Counted from the first letter of the stretch, positions 32,379 through 42,173 are shown. The stretch is 49,901 nt of DNA from Lewinellaceae bacterium (GCA_020636075.1 JACJYO010000017.1:1-49901), one strand, 5' to 3'. Program-made: numbers and translations. The notes: generated from the sequence alone by a model not told the origin.

Positions 32379-34163
32379 ATGGATTTCACCCGGCTCTTCG
32401 ACATTTTAGATTACCAGCAAAAACGCTACCCGAATGCGGTGGCCGTGGCCGGTATGGAAAACGGTCGCTGGCGGAGTTGGAGCACGGCAGAACTGCTGTT
32501 GGAACGTGACCGGCTGAGTGCGGGCTTGCTCGCCCTGGGGTTTGAAAAGGGTGATCGCATCGGCATTCTGGCCCATTGTGGCAGCCCCCGTTGGGCTATT
32601 GCCGACGCCGCCATGTTGCAACTGGGCTTGGTGCCGGTACCCGTACACACCACGGCCCGGCCCGACGAAGTGGCCTATATCATCCGGGATGCCGGCATAC
32701 GCGCCTTTTTTGTGAGCAATGCCGACATGTTTGCACAGTTGGAAAAATCCGGAGCAATGCCTGAAATGGTTTTTTCCTTTGCGCCACTGAGCGGTACAAT
32801 TCCCTGGTCGGAGCTTTGCCGCGAGCCCGACGCTGCAGTGCGAAATCAGCTGCAAACCATGCGCGCCGGAATTCCTGAAACTGAGCTGGCTACACTTTTG
32901 TACACCTCCGGGACTACAGGTGCGCCGAAAGGCGTCATGCTCAGCCATGCCAATATCGTGAGCAATGTAAAAGCCGTGCTGGCCATTGTGCCGGTGGGAC
33001 CCGAACGGACAGCGGTCAGTTTCCTGCCGTTGAGCCATATTTTCGAACGGATGGTCACCTATGTTTACCTGGCGGCGGGTACGCCGGTCTGGTATGTGGA
33101 AGCGCTCGAACAATTACCGGAAACCCTGCAGAAAGTCCGACCGCATTTTTTCACCGCAGTGCCACGTGTTTTGGAGCGCAGTTACGAGCGCTTGCTCGAA
33201 CGCCGGAGCCAGGCAGGTTTTTTACAGAAAAAAATACTCGGCTGGGCAATCGCCCTGGGTGAGCGCTACCCCTACGCCGGTGAATACAGCAAGCCGCTGC
33301 TCTACCGGCTCAAGCTGCTGATGGCCGACCTGTTGGTATACCGCCGCTGGCGTAAAGCCATGGGCGGACGTGTGCACAGTATTGCCGTGGGCGCCGCCGC
33401 GCTGCAACCGCGTCTGGGTCGACTGTTTTCGGCAGCCGGCATCGACGTCCGGGAAGGTTATGGCCTGACGGAGACCAGCCCGGTAGTGTCGTTCAACCGC
33501 TTCGAGCCGGGCGGTGTGCATTTCGGCACGGTCGGCATTCCGGTACCCGGCGTGGAAGTGCGCATTGCCGAAGCCGACGAGCAGGGGGAGGGTGAAGTCG
33601 AAGTGCGCGGGCCGAATGTGATGCAGGGTTACTTGAATTTGCCGGAGGAAACAGCCGCGCGCTTCACTGCCGACGGCTGGTTCAAAACCGGCGATATGGG
33701 CCGTTTGGAATTCAAGCGTTTCCTGAAAATTACGGGCCGAAAAGGGGAAATTTTCAAAACAACGACGGGTAAATTCGTGGCCCCGGCTTTTGTGGAACAG
33801 CAGCTGTTACGCTCCGATTTCATAGACCAGTGCATTGCCCTGGGGCTTAACCAGCCACATGTAGGCGCCCTGATCGTGCCCAATTTCGTCCAACTGGAAG
33901 CCTGGTGTGCCGAACACAATGTCCACTGGACGGCACCCGAGTTTATGATCCTCAACCCCAAAGTGGAAAAACTGTACCGGCAGGAAATTGACCGGATCAA
34001 TGCGGAGTACCTCGGGCCGATCGAACAGGTTCAGACGTTTCAGCTGATGGCCGGGCCCTGGACGGCTGAAAATGGCCTGCTCACAGCCACACTCAAGATG
34101 CGCCGCCCGGCGCTGGAAGCGCGTTTTGAAAAGGAAATCGCGGCACTGTTTGCTGCGAAATAG
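32379..34163 (+). CDS. AMP-forming acyl-CoA synthetase
   Basis: The 594-residue protein is an adenylate-forming ligase of the long-chain fatty acid type. The nucleotide motif is LLYTSGTTGAPKGVMLSHAN (about 177-196), followed by SFLPLSHIFERMVTYVYLAA, the EGYGLTETSPVVSFNR motif, TGDMGRLE with the ATP-ribose aspartate, and the hinge-region LKITGRKGEIFKTTTGKFVAP. It activates a carboxylate to an acyl-adenylate and transfers it to CoA. A TTG at 32367 overlaps the preceding stop, but the ATG at 32379 gives the family-typical start. The chain length is not readable from the sequence. The FAD/Fe-S gene follows after 34 bases. Confidence 0.92.
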   Translation: MDFTRLFDILDYQQKRYPNAVAVAGMENGRWRSWSTAELLLERDRLSAGLLALGFEKGDRIGILAHCGSPRWAIADAAMLQLGLVPVPVHTTARPDEVAYIIRDAGIRAFFVSNADMFAQLEKSGAMPEMVFSFAPLSGTIPWSELCREPDAAVRNQLQTMRAGIPETELATLLYTSGTTGAPKGVMLSHANIVSNVKAVLAIVPVGPERTAVSFLPLSHIFERMVTYVYLAAGTPVWYVEALEQLPETLQKVRPHFFTAVPRVLERSYERLLERRSQAGFLQKKILGWAIALGERYPYAGEYSKPLLYRLKLLMADLLVYRRWRKAMGGRVHSIAVGAAALQPRLGRLFSAAGIDVREGYGLTETSPVVSFNRFEPGGVHFGTVGIPVPGVEVRIAEADEQGEGEVEVRGPNVMQGYLNLPEETAARFTADGWFKTGDMGRLEFKRFLKITGRKGEIFKTTTGKFVAPAFVEQQLLRSDFIDQCIALGLNQPHVGALIVPNFVQLEAWCAEHNVHWTAPEFMILNPKVEKLYRQEIDRINAEYLGPIEQVQTFQLMAGPWTAENGLLTATLKMRRPALEARFEKEIAALFAAK

Positions 34164-34197
34164 TGCGTTTTTTACAAAAATCTAATCAATTACCACC

Positions 34198-37119
34198 ATG
34201 CAGCATCTGCTCCATACGCTTGCCCAACAACTCGAGGGTGACCTCCATACCGACGAACTCCTGCGCCGGCTGTACGCCACCGATGCATCCATCTACCGCG
34301 AATTGCCACTGGCCGTGGCCTACCCCAAACATAAAGCCGATGTACAAACGCTGGTGCGCTTCGCTGGTGAAAACGGGCTGTCGCTGATTCCGCGCTCGGC
34401 CGGCACTTCCCTCGCCGGGCAGTGCGTGGGTACCGGCATCGTGGTGGACATCTCACGTTACATGACCAAGGTGCTGGAGATCAATGTCGAAGCAGGGTGG
34501 GTGCGTTTGCAACCGGGTGTGGTTCGCGACGAGCTCAACCAACTGCTCAAACCGCACGGCTTGTTTTTTGGCCCAAACACCTCCACGGCCAACCGCTGCA
34601 TGCTCGGCGGCATGGTGGGCAACAATTCCTGTGGCACCACCTCCATCGTGTACGGTTCCACCCGCGACCACGTGCTGGCGCTCGATGTGGTGCTCAGCGA
34701 TGGCTCCGAAGCGCAATTTTCCCGGCTCTCGAAAGCTGAATTTGAACAGAAAAAAAACGGAAACAGCCTGGAGGCACAATTGTATCGTCAGGTAGCGGAG
34801 GTGCTGGCCGACCCGGAAAATCAGTCGGAAATTCGCCGAGAGTTCCCCAAACCAGGTATTCACCGGCGCAACACCGGCTATGCCATCGACTTGCTGTTGG
34901 AAACCGAGCCTTTCACCTCCGGCAGCCCGGCCTTTAATTTTTGCACCATGCTTTGCGGTTCCGAGGGTACGCTGGCGTTCACCACCGAAATTACCCTGCA
35001 TGTTGATCCCTTGCCAGAGCCGCACGACGTGGTGGTTTGCGCACACTTCAGCAGTTTGCCCGAATGTCTGGAAGCCGTGGTGGCGGCCATGCAGCACCAA
35101 CCTGCGGCCTGCGAATTGATGGACAAACTCATCCTCGACTGCACCAAGTCCAACCGCGAGCAGGCAAAAAACCGCTTTTTTGTGGAGGGCGATCCTGCGG
35201 CAGTTTTGATGATCGAATTCCGTGGGCCGAGCCCCGAAGCGGCGAAAGAAAAGGCGCAAACTCTGGTGGCCGATTTGCAAAAAAGAGGTTTCGGCTATGC
35301 CTATCCCATCGTGCACGCCCCCAAAACCAAACAGGTGTGGGAACTGCGCAGCGCAGGCCTGGGCGTGCTGTCGAATATGCCCGGCGAAGCCAAAGGCGTG
35401 GCCTGCATCGAAGACACCGCTGTAGAAGTGGCAGACCTGCCGGCATACATCGGCGAGTTTGAGGCCATGATGAAACAGTTCGGGCAAAAATCGGTGTACT
35501 ACGCCCATGCCGGAGCGGGGGAGTTGCACCTGCGCCCGATCTTGAATTTGAAAAAAGAAAGCGACCGCGAAATGCTGTACCGCATTTGCGAAGCGTCGGC
35601 CCGGCTGGTGAAAAAATACCGCGGCTCGCTCAGCGGCGAACATGGCGACGGACGGGTGCGCGCCGAATTTATTCCGCTGATGATCGGCGAAAAAAACTAT
35701 GCCCTGCTCCGCCAGATAAAAAAAACCTGGGACCCCAATGGCATTTTCAATCCCGGCAAGATCACCGATGCGCCGCCCATGAATACCGCGCTGCGCTATG
35801 AAGCCAATCAGCCTGACCGGCCGTTCGACACGGTGCTGGAATTCCCTGACGGCATCCTGCGTGCTGCCGAAAAATGCAACGGCTCGGGCGACTGCCGCAA
35901 GCTCGATTTTGCCGGCGGCACCATGTGCCCCAGCTATCGCGCCACCCGCCAGGAAAAAGATACCACCCGCGCGCGCGCCAATGCCCTGCGCGAATTTTTG
36001 ACCCACAGCCAGCAACCCAATCCGTTTAGCCATTCGGAGTTGTACGACGTGATGGACCTCTGCCTGTCATGCAAGGCCTGTGCTTCGGAATGCCCCTCCA
36101 ACGTAGATATGGCAAGTATGAAAGCCGAGTTTTTGCATCAGTATTACCGGGCGCATGGGGTGCCGTTCCGGGCGCGCGTATTTGGCCATATTGCGGGGCT
36201 GAACCGCCTGGCTTCTGCCGTTCCGGCGTTGAGTAATTTTTTCATGAAAAACGCGATCACGGGCGGGCTGCTCAAGCGTGTTTTAGGCGTGGCACCACAA
36301 CGGAGTTTGCCACCGCTGCACCGGGTTTCCCTGCGCCGTTGGTTCGACCGGACGGGAAAAAACCTGCCGCTTGGCGGGCCTGAAAAAGGCCGGGTGCTGT
36401 TGTTTTGCGACGAATTCACCAACTATAACGATGCCGAAATCGGCATCAAAACGGTGCAATTGCTCACCCGCCTGGGCTACCGTGTGGAAATGCCCAATCA
36501 CCCCGAAAGCGGGCGGGCGGCTATTTCCAAAGGATTGTTGCCCCGTGCGCGCGAACTGGCGGTGCAAAACGTGGAAATTTTCAAAAACCGGGTATCGTCG
36601 GAAACACCGCTGGTAGGCATCGAGCCTTCGGCAATTTTGAGTTTCCGGGATGAATATCCCCGACTGGTACCGGAAAAAAACCGCGAAGACGCGAAGGCAC
36701 TAGGCGAAAATGCGTTGTTGATCGAGGAATTTTTGGCGCGCGAAATACAACGGGGCAATATCTCCGCCGAACAATTTTCAAGGGAGAAAAAACATATCCT
36801 GCTGCACGGCCATTGCCACCAGAAATCCCTGTCGGGTGTGGAGGCTTCGGCTTTTGTGCTCAGCTTGCCGGAAAATTTCACCGTGGAGGTAATTCCCTCG
36901 GGTTGTTGCGGCATGGCGGGTTCGTTTGGTTACGAAAAAGAGCACTATGCCGTTAGTATGCAGGTTGGGGAACTCGTCTTGTTCCCCAACCTGCGGAAGG
37001 CGCCTGCGGATGCCGAGGTCGCTGCGCCGGGAACTTCTTGCCGGCATCAGATTTTGGATGGGACCGGACGCGTGGCACAGCATCCGGTGGAGTTGTTGTG
37101 GGAGGCGCTGGAGGTGTGA
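34198..37119 (+). CDS. FAD-linked oxidase/iron-sulfur fusion, D-2-hydroxyglutarate dehydrogenase-like
   Basis: This 973-residue protein fuses three parts: a PCMH-type FAD-binding domain (about 35-250, with SLIPRSAGTSLAGQCVGTGI and CMLGGMVGNNSCGTTSIVYG), an FAD-oxidase C-terminal cap (about 270-535, with GSLSGEHGDGRVRAEFIPLM), and an Fe-S region with CNGSGDCRKLDFAGGTMCPS (about 559) and CLSCKACASECPSNVD (about 621), followed by CCG-type domain 700-973 with HCHQKS and PSGCCGMAGSFGYEKEHY. The order is that of YdiJ/D-2-hydroxyglutarate dehydrogenase-type proteins. It oxidises a 2-hydroxy acid and passes electrons to an acceptor. Glycolate or D-lactate are alternative substrates. The gene is co-directional with the acyl-CoA synthetase. 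Confidence 0.9.
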   Translation: MQHLLHTLAQQLEGDLHTDELLRRLYATDASIYRELPLAVAYPKHKADVQTLVRFAGENGLSLIPRSAGTSLAGQCVGTGIVVDISRYMTKVLEINVEAGWVRLQPGVVRDELNQLLKPHGLFFGPNTSTANRCMLGGMVGNNSCGTTSIVYGSTRDHVLALDVVLSDGSEAQFSRLSKAEFEQKKNGNSLEAQLYRQVAEVLADPENQSEIRREFPKPGIHRRNTGYAIDLLLETEPFTSGSPAFNFCTMLCGSEGTLAFTTEITLHVDPLPEPHDVVVCAHFSSLPECLEAVVAAMQHQPAACELMDKLILDCTKSNREQAKNRFFVEGDPAAVLMIEFRGPSPEAAKEKAQTLVADLQKRGFGYAYPIVHAPKTKQVWELRSAGLGVLSNMPGEAKGVACIEDTAVEVADLPAYIGEFEAMMKQFGQKSVYYAHAGAGELHLRPILNLKKESDREMLYRICEASARLVKKYRGSLSGEHGDGRVRAEFIPLMIGEKNYALLRQIKKTWDPNGIFNPGKITDAPPMNTALRYEANQPDRPFDTVLEFPDGILRAAEKCNGSGDCRKLDFAGGTMCPSYRATRQEKDTTRARANALREFLTHSQQPNPFSHSELYDVMDLCLSCKACASECPSNVDMASMKAEFLHQYYRAHGVPFRARVFGHIAGLNRLASAVPALSNFFMKNAITGGLLKRVLGVAPQRSLPPLHRVSLRRWFDRTGKNLPLGGPEKGRVLLFCDEFTNYNDAEIGIKTVQLLTRLGYRVEMPNHPESGRAAISKGLLPRARELAVQNVEIFKNRVSSETPLVGIEPSAILSFRDEYPRLVPEKNREDAKALGENALLIEEFLAREIQRGNISAEQFSREKKHILLHGHCHQKSLSGVEASAFVLSLPENFTVEVIPSGCCGMAGSFGYEKEHYAVSMQVGELVLFPNLRKAPADAEVAAPGTSCRHQILDGTGRVAQHPVELLWEALEV

Positions 37120-37461
37120 TTTTGCTCCGAAATCACGTTAATTTAAAAGTATCCTTCTTGATCTAAAGAGCTCAAGTTGTGACCACATCGTAAAAAAACA
37201 GACAAGATTTACAGGAAAAAAACGCGAGTGTCTCGAAAGTGCCCCACCAATTTTGTCTACCGTAGCGTATTCTGTATCACCGCGAAGGCGCAAAGACGCG
37301 AAGGTTAATACTTCGCGTCTTTGCGCCTTCGCGGTAAAAAGTTTGTCGCGCTGGGCTTGGAATTTACTTATGAGACACCCTCGCAAAATCATGTTAATCC
37401 TGTCCAAAAAAATAAACAAATCTGTCACCATAGCTATTGGCCGTAAATTGGGTCAAACAAC
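37120..37461. other. Gene-free region between the FAD/Fe-S gene and the S37 peptidase gene
   Basis: This 342-base gap lies between two convergent genes and holds no convincing coding sequence. Its dominant content is the second copy of the MITE-like palindrome at 37225-37378. Apparent short open frames across it simply translate the repeat. Confidence 0.7.
37225..37378. repeat. MITE-like palindromic repeat, copy 2
   Basis: This copy has a perfect 25-bp central inverted repeat (37279-37303 and 37311-37335) around GTTAATA. Its outer ends are also inverted: GCGAGTGTCTCGAAAGT on the left pairs with ATGAGACACCCTCGC on the right, apart from small insertions. The element closely matches 22608-22757, including AATTTTGTCTACCGTAG and AAAAAGTTTGTCGC. 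No transposase is encoded, so movement would need an enzyme supplied elsewhere. A clear target-site duplication is not visible. Confidence 0.82.
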
Positions 37462-38775
37462 TCACTTCGGCTTAAGCGTCTCCATATCCACGATTACGCC
37501 GCCCAGCCATTCCTGGAGCTTCCCTGCAAAATCTGCCTGCATAGCCGGATTCATATTCCGGATGCGCGCTTGCCCGTGGTCTTTTCCGCCCAGGATGTAA
37601 CTTTTGGAATTCACCTTATCCGATGGGGTGATCCGGTCGGCCGACCAGGTATCGGCAGCGCCGTAGATGTAGAGGATGTTATTGCCCTGGGTTTGCAGCC
37701 AGCGGTCCACTTTTTCATTCAGGCTGTTGTCGTAAGGGGGCGGGTTGGCGCCTTTGGGCATGAATACGGCTGATGGATTTTGCTTGAACTGGGTCAGGTA
37801 TTTTTTGAACGGTTCAATGTTGTAGCCGTAATAGCCCATCTGCGTTCCGGCCTGGTAGTAGTGCGAAGCGTAGTGGGTGATGTCGCGATCGGAGAAAAAA
37901 CCGAGGTCGGATACTTTCAAAAAATGCTCCACCGCGGCATCCAGGTCGCTGCCGGGCGCCGGGATGTCTTCGCATTTCCCGCCCCACTGCCAGAAGGAAA
38001 ATGAATACTCCAGCACGGTATACTCGAAGGCCTTTTCCAGGGAGCCCATGTAATCGTATTTCAGTTTGGCGCCTTTGGAAAACCAGTTGAGTTTGTCGAG
38101 CACTTTTTCGCGGTTTTGAAGGAGATAAATCTGGAAATCATAGATTTTTTTGCGGCATTCTGCTGTGCCAACAGTGTCGAGGAAGGTGTAGATGCGTTTG
38201 TCCTCAAGGCCCTTGTTGAACGGCGCTACATAGGGGATAGACACTGCCACGTCGTCGGGGTAGAAATAGCGATAAAAGATCGTCGTTTGGCCGCCCTTGC
38301 TAATACCCGTGCTCACCCAAGGCCCTTCGTACACTTGCCGGAAAAGCTGGTTGATATGGTGCAGGTCGGCGGCCACCTGTTCGAGCGTGAGGTACTGCCA
38401 TTGCACAGAATCGGGTGTGGAAGGGCCAAAAAAGCGGTGCTCGACGTTGAGGTAGTTGGCATCGAGAATAGCCTCCACCTCATTTTTGCCCAGGTGCAGG
38501 TAGTAGCCCTGCGTGTTGATCACCGCCGGCCGGTCGAAGCCGTGATGTGTGAGGCGAACCTGTTGGTAAAAAAAGCCCCGGTCCGGGTTTTGGTGATCGA
38601 GCGGCTGCCGGATGCGCAGGTCGTATTGCGGGTGCCCTGCCTGATCATCGAGGCGTTTAAACGACACATCGGGCAGGTTGAACAGGGCGCGCTCGAGCCT
38701 GTCCGTATCATCGTTTTGTGCAGACAAGGAGGTGACGAGAAGCAAAAGTGCAGTGGCAAAAATTGTTTTTTTCAT
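37462..38775 (-). CDS. Exported peptidase S37 (PS-10 family)
   Basis: The 437-residue protein begins with a signal peptide (about 1-19, MKKTIFATALLLLVTSLSAQ). The sequence follows the peptidase S37 family: LDHQNPDRGFFYQQVRLTHH, the oxyanion and nucleophile region WVSTGISKGGQTTIFYRYF with serine as nucleophile, IPYVAPFNKG, and a C-terminal histidine in LGGKDHGQARI with the aspartate in YIYGAADTWSADRI. S37 enzymes are tripeptidyl aminopeptidases. I use the ATG at 38775 to begin the signal peptide; an in-frame ATG at 38787 adds four residues. It is divergent from aminopeptidase P, and both would digest peptides. Confidence 0.88.
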   Translation of the reverse strand: MKKTIFATALLLLVTSLSAQNDDTDRLERALFNLPDVSFKRLDDQAGHPQYDLRIRQPLDHQNPDRGFFYQQVRLTHHGFDRPAVINTQGYYLHLGKNEVEAILDANYLNVEHRFFGPSTPDSVQWQYLTLEQVAADLHHINQLFRQVYEGPWVSTGISKGGQTTIFYRYFYPDDVAVSIPYVAPFNKGLEDKRIYTFLDTVGTAECRKKIYDFQIYLLQNREKVLDKLNWFSKGAKLKYDYMGSLEKAFEYTVLEYSFSFWQWGGKCEDIPAPGSDLDAAVEHFLKVSDLGFFSDRDITHYASHYYQAGTQMGYYGYNIEPFKKYLTQFKQNPSAVFMPKGANPPPYDNSLNEKVDRWLQTQGNNILYIYGAADTWSADRITPSDKVNSKSYILGGKDHGQARIRNMNPAMQADFAGKLQEWLGGVIVDMETLKPK

Positions 38776-38877
38776 AAAATTCAACATTAGATAATTAGGC
38801 TGGTAAACCGGCGTAAACTTGTAAATCCTGCGAATTCCTGTTCAGCCTGTCTATAAAAAAATAATAAAAACCGGTTC

Positions 38878-38885
38878 CAAAGGTA
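38878..38885 (-). promoter_or_regulatory. -7 box TACCTTTG for the S37 peptidase gene
   Basis: The minus strand reads TACCTTTG here, 102 bases before the S37 start. On the plus strand a related GATTTTTG lies at 38923-38930, 27 bases before aminopeptidase P, and could serve that gene. Confidence 0.5.
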
Positions 38886-38957
38886 ACTTCGCACAAAACT
38901 GCGAAACCTGCGCCAAATAGCCGATTTTTGCCACAGAAACAAATCAACTTGCCCACC

Positions 38958-40742
38958 ATGTCGAACCCACCCAAGCACAACATCACCGCCCTGCGCCGCG
39001 CCCTGACTACCAAAGGCCTGGCTGCTTACGTCATTCCCGTCACCGACCCGCACATGAGCGAATACCTGCCCGAACACTGGCGCGTCCTGCATTGGGCTTC
39101 GGGCTTTACCGGTTCGGCCGGTACGCTGGTGATCACCGACGATTTTGCCGGGCTCTGGACCGATAGCCGCTACTTCATCCAGGCCGAGCAGCAGCTCGCC
39201 GGCAGTGGCATCGAACTGATGAAACTGACCGTACCACATACCGCAGAGTTTGTCGACTGGCTGGTCGACCGGTTGCCCGAAGGCGCCACGGTAGGCCTCG
39301 ACGGTAGCCTGCTCTCCCGCGGTTGGTACCAAATGCTGGAAGCCGGCACCAAGCCGCACGGCATACGCCTCGACCCCAAGGTTGACCTGGTAGCGCCCCT
39401 GTGGACCGACCGGCCGGCCTTGCCCAAAGATCTCGTGTACGAACATCCGGCCAAATTTGTTGGCGCTACGCGCAAAGAAAAACTGGCGCAAATCCGTGAA
39501 AAACTGGCAGAAAAGAAAGCCGGCTACACCGTAATTTCCACGCTCGACGACATCGCCTGGATGCTCAACCTCCGCGGCCGCGATGTGCCCTACAACCCCT
39601 TGTTCGTTGCCCATGCCGTGGTCGGGCCCAAGGAAGCAGCATTGTTTATCGACCCGGCCAAAATGCCGGATGCCATTCGTGGGAAATTGAAGCGCGATGG
39701 CATGCAGGTTTATCCCTACGAAACCATCACGGCTTATTTGGGCAAACTTCCGGCGCGCGCATCCGTGCTGATCGATCCGAAACGGATCAGTCAGAACCTG
39801 CCCGGTGCATTTCCCGAAGGGTTGAAAGTGCTGGAAGGCACCAATGTGACTACCGTGCTCAAAGCCTGCAAAACAGCCAAGGAGGCTGCGCACACCCGCC
39901 AAACGATGGCGAAAGACGGCGTTGCGCTCACCAAGTTTTTTTACTGGCTGACGCAAACGGTGGGCAAGCAAAAAATCACCGAACTGGATGCGCAGGCCAA
40001 ACTGCACCAGTTGCGCCTGGAACAGCAGGACTGCATCGGCGAAAGTTTCGGCACCATTTCCGCCTACGGTCCGCACGCCGCGCTGCCGCATTACAGCGCC
40101 ACCGATGAAAGCAATGTCGAACTCAAACCCGAGGGCCTGTACCTGCTCGACTCCGGCGGCCAGTACTTCGGTGGCACCACCGATACCACCCGGGTTATCT
40201 CGCTGGGCAAGATCACGGCCCAGGAAATCAGCGACTATACGCTCGTGCTTAAGGGCACGATCGGTGTGAGCATGCTGCGCTTTCCGAAAGGTACACGGGG
40301 CTACCAGATCGACGCATTTGCACGCCACCCGCAATGGATGCTGGGCATCAATTTTGGCCACGGTACCGGGCACGGGGTTGGCTACTTTCTGAATGTGCAT
40401 GAAGGGCCGCAGGGTATCAGTCCTGCAGGAACAGTGAACGCTGCCTTGCAACCCGGCATGATCACTTCCGTAGAGCCAGGGATTTACCGCACCGGGAAAC
40501 ACGGGGTGCGCATCGAGAACCTGGTCCTTTGTGTGGAGGATGAAAAAACGGAGTTTGGCGAGTTCTATGCATTTGAAACGCTTACGATTGCACCGATTTT
40601 TACCAATCTGGTGGATAAAAAAATGCTCACGAAGGAAGAACTGCGCTGGCTGCGTGCCTACAATGGCTTGGTGCTGCGCAAAATCGGGCGGTATTTAACC
40701 GATGCAGAAAAGGCTTGGGTGCGGGAAATGACAAAGATTTAA
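38958..40742 (+). CDS. Xaa-Pro aminopeptidase (aminopeptidase P, M24B)
   Basis: The 594-residue protein has the two N-terminal creatinase-like domains of long aminopeptidase P (about 8-300; DDFAGLWTDSRYFIQAEQQL) and a C-terminal M24 pita-bread domain. Metal ligands are visible: LLDSGGQYFGGTTDTTRVIS (two aspartates), the histidine in GHGTGHGVGYFLNVHEGP, SVEPGIYRTGKHGVRIEN (glutamate), and a second glutamate in the last strand. It removes N-terminal residues before proline. No signal peptide is visible, so it is cytosolic. The ATG at 38958 gives the expected start; an in-frame non-ATG start at 38928 falls inside the candidate -7 box. Confidence 0.95.
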   Translation: MSNPPKHNITALRRALTTKGLAAYVIPVTDPHMSEYLPEHWRVLHWASGFTGSAGTLVITDDFAGLWTDSRYFIQAEQQLAGSGIELMKLTVPHTAEFVDWLVDRLPEGATVGLDGSLLSRGWYQMLEAGTKPHGIRLDPKVDLVAPLWTDRPALPKDLVYEHPAKFVGATRKEKLAQIREKLAEKKAGYTVISTLDDIAWMLNLRGRDVPYNPLFVAHAVVGPKEAALFIDPAKMPDAIRGKLKRDGMQVYPYETITAYLGKLPARASVLIDPKRISQNLPGAFPEGLKVLEGTNVTTVLKACKTAKEAAHTRQTMAKDGVALTKFFYWLTQTVGKQKITELDAQAKLHQLRLEQQDCIGESFGTISAYGPHAALPHYSATDESNVELKPEGLYLLDSGGQYFGGTTDTTRVISLGKITAQEISDYTLVLKGTIGVSMLRFPKGTRGYQIDAFARHPQWMLGINFGHGTGHGVGYFLNVHEGPQGISPAGTVNAALQPGMITSVEPGIYRTGKHGVRIENLVLCVEDEKTEFGEFYAFETLTIAPIFTNLVDKKMLTKEELRWLRAYNGLVLRKIGRYLTDAEKAWVREMTKI

Positions 40743-40829
40743 AACGTTGACAGCTCCTAGCAGGGCCTTCGCAGGGGCAACTGGTAAGGTTATCGACAAA
40801 TGCACGTCAACCGAAAAAATGCTGTCGGG

Positions 40830-42173
40830 CTACGACTGTTTCTGCTTAGCTTTTTTTTCACGCCGTCTGACAGACGGCGTTACAAAGTACATTTCGGCCT
40901 CTCCAATATTTTTGATCGGGATATTTCCACGGTATTCACAGTCAAAAAAATCTTTCACCAGGGCATAGGTGCTGCCACTGATGTTGACGCGATTTGTGGC
41001 GCCCTTGTCTTCCATCCGGGCCGCGATATTCACCGTTTCACCCCAAATATCGAAGGCAAATTTGGTGGTGCCCACAATGCCTCCGACTACCGGACCGGAA
41101 TGGATACCGATGCGCGCCTTATATTCCGGCAGGCCTGCCGCCACGCGCTCTTTGCGCCAGCGGGCCATAAATTCCTGCATCGCAAAAGCGGCTTGTACCA
41201 TCCGCACTGCATGGTCGGGTTGTTCATTGGATATGCCGGCAACACACATGTAACTGTCGCCGATGGTTTTCACCCGTTCGAGTCCCAGGCGCTGGACAAT
41301 CTGGTCAAACTGTCCGAAACAATGGTTCAGATCAGCGATCAATTGCTCCGGGGTGAGCATGGCACATATTCTTGAAAAATTTTTAAAATCAGAAAAAAGC
41401 ACCGTCACCTGACTGAAGTAGCGCGGGTGAACATACCCGCGTTCTTTCAATTCTTCAGCTACCGGCGCAGGGAGGATATTGAGCAACAGATTTTCAGAAC
41501 GCTGGCGCTCGCGCTCGATCAGATTTTTTTGCTCCTCCAGCAATTTTTCATAGGCAAATTGCCGCGCACGCAAATTATGCTGAAAGGATGCAAACACAAA
41601 AGTTGGCAACTGCAAACCCAGGCACTCCAGAACGCGGATAAATGTCAGGCTGATATTCGGCTCCGGAATAAGCGCGATCGCTGCAAGCATGACCAAAAAG
41701 GAAAAAACATTGAGCGCCAGCCGGTCCTGATGCGACAAATTGAGAAACAGGTTGCAAATCAGCACATAGATGGCGTAGAGAATCATGGTGCCGCGATCCA
41801 GAATTCCCAGAATAGTCAATGGCAGTAAAGTCACCGCAAGAATATCGATTGTAATCCGCGTAAGCTGCCGCCCGGCGGCATAAATGCCTTCATGGATTTT
41901 TCGGCGGTTTGCCCGGTAAATCCAGAACGGGACAACGTAAACGATAAAGGAAACGTGGACAAAAAACAACCACACATGCACGGAATCATCCCACAGATCG
42001 TTTTGGATATGCCGGATGTAGTCGAGCAACAGCAGTACCATTAAAAAGAACAGCCCCAGCCGCGCGATGATGTAGGACTTTTTGGCGTTTTCCAGGTTAA
42101 GTTGTCTGAAAAATTCCTCTTTGTACCCCGGGCTGATTTCGTAAAAAAGGGATGGATCGATAAATTTTCTCAT
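40830..42173 (-). CDS. Membrane adenylate cyclase, class III
   Basis: The 447-residue protein has six membrane helices in the N-terminal half (about 35-200), a short coiled linker (about 205-235) and a class III cyclase domain (about 240-430). The metal aspartates are in VTVLFSDFKNFSRI and VKTIGDSYMCVAG; the lysine before TIGD and the aspartate in AFDIWGETVNIAARME are adenine-selecting residues, and Asn and Arg of NIAARME are transition-state residues. cAMP rather than cGMP is therefore expected. The C-terminus is basic. No receptor or regulator gene is adjacent. The -7-like TACCTTGG on the minus strand lies at 42199-42206, 25 bases upstream. Confidence 0.9.
   Translation of the reverse strand: MRKFIDPSLFYEISPGYKEEFFRQLNLENAKKSYIIARLGLFFLMVLLLLDYIRHIQNDLWDDSVHVWLFFVHVSFIVYVVPFWIYRANRRKIHEGIYAAGRQLTRITIDILAVTLLPLTILGILDRGTMILYAIYVLICNLFLNLSHQDRLALNVFSFLVMLAAIALIPEPNISLTFIRVLECLGLQLPTFVFASFQHNLRARQFAYEKLLEEQKNLIERERQRSENLLLNILPAPVAEELKERGYVHPRYFSQVTVLFSDFKNFSRICAMLTPEQLIADLNHCFGQFDQIVQRLGLERVKTIGDSYMCVAGISNEQPDHAVRMVQAAFAMQEFMARWRKERVAAGLPEYKARIGIHSGPVVGGIVGTTKFAFDIWGETVNIAARMEDKGATNRVNISGSTYALVKDFFDCEYRGNIPIKNIGEAEMYFVTPSVRRREKKAKQKQS

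Noticed and set aside
34453..36033. Minus-strand open frame (526 codons) opposite the FAD/Fe-S gene
   Set aside because: The plus-strand protein has clear FAD and Fe-S motifs. The antisense frame is an effect of codon bias in GC-rich DNA.
37253..37600. Short plus-strand open frame across the repeat near 37.3 kb
   Set aside because: It translates the palindromic repeat and then runs antisense to the S37 gene; its sequence (RRRKDAKVNTSRLCAFAVK) is a product of the hairpin.
38787..40502. Minus-strand open frame (571 codons) opposite aminopeptidase P
   Set aside because: Aminopeptidase P metal-binding motifs are on the plus strand; the antisense product has no recognised features.
40861..40879. 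Stem CGCCGTCT/AGACGGCG near the end of the cyclase gene
   Set aside because: It lies inside the basic coding tail, followed on the minus strand by A-rich sequence rather than a T-run, so it is not terminator-like.
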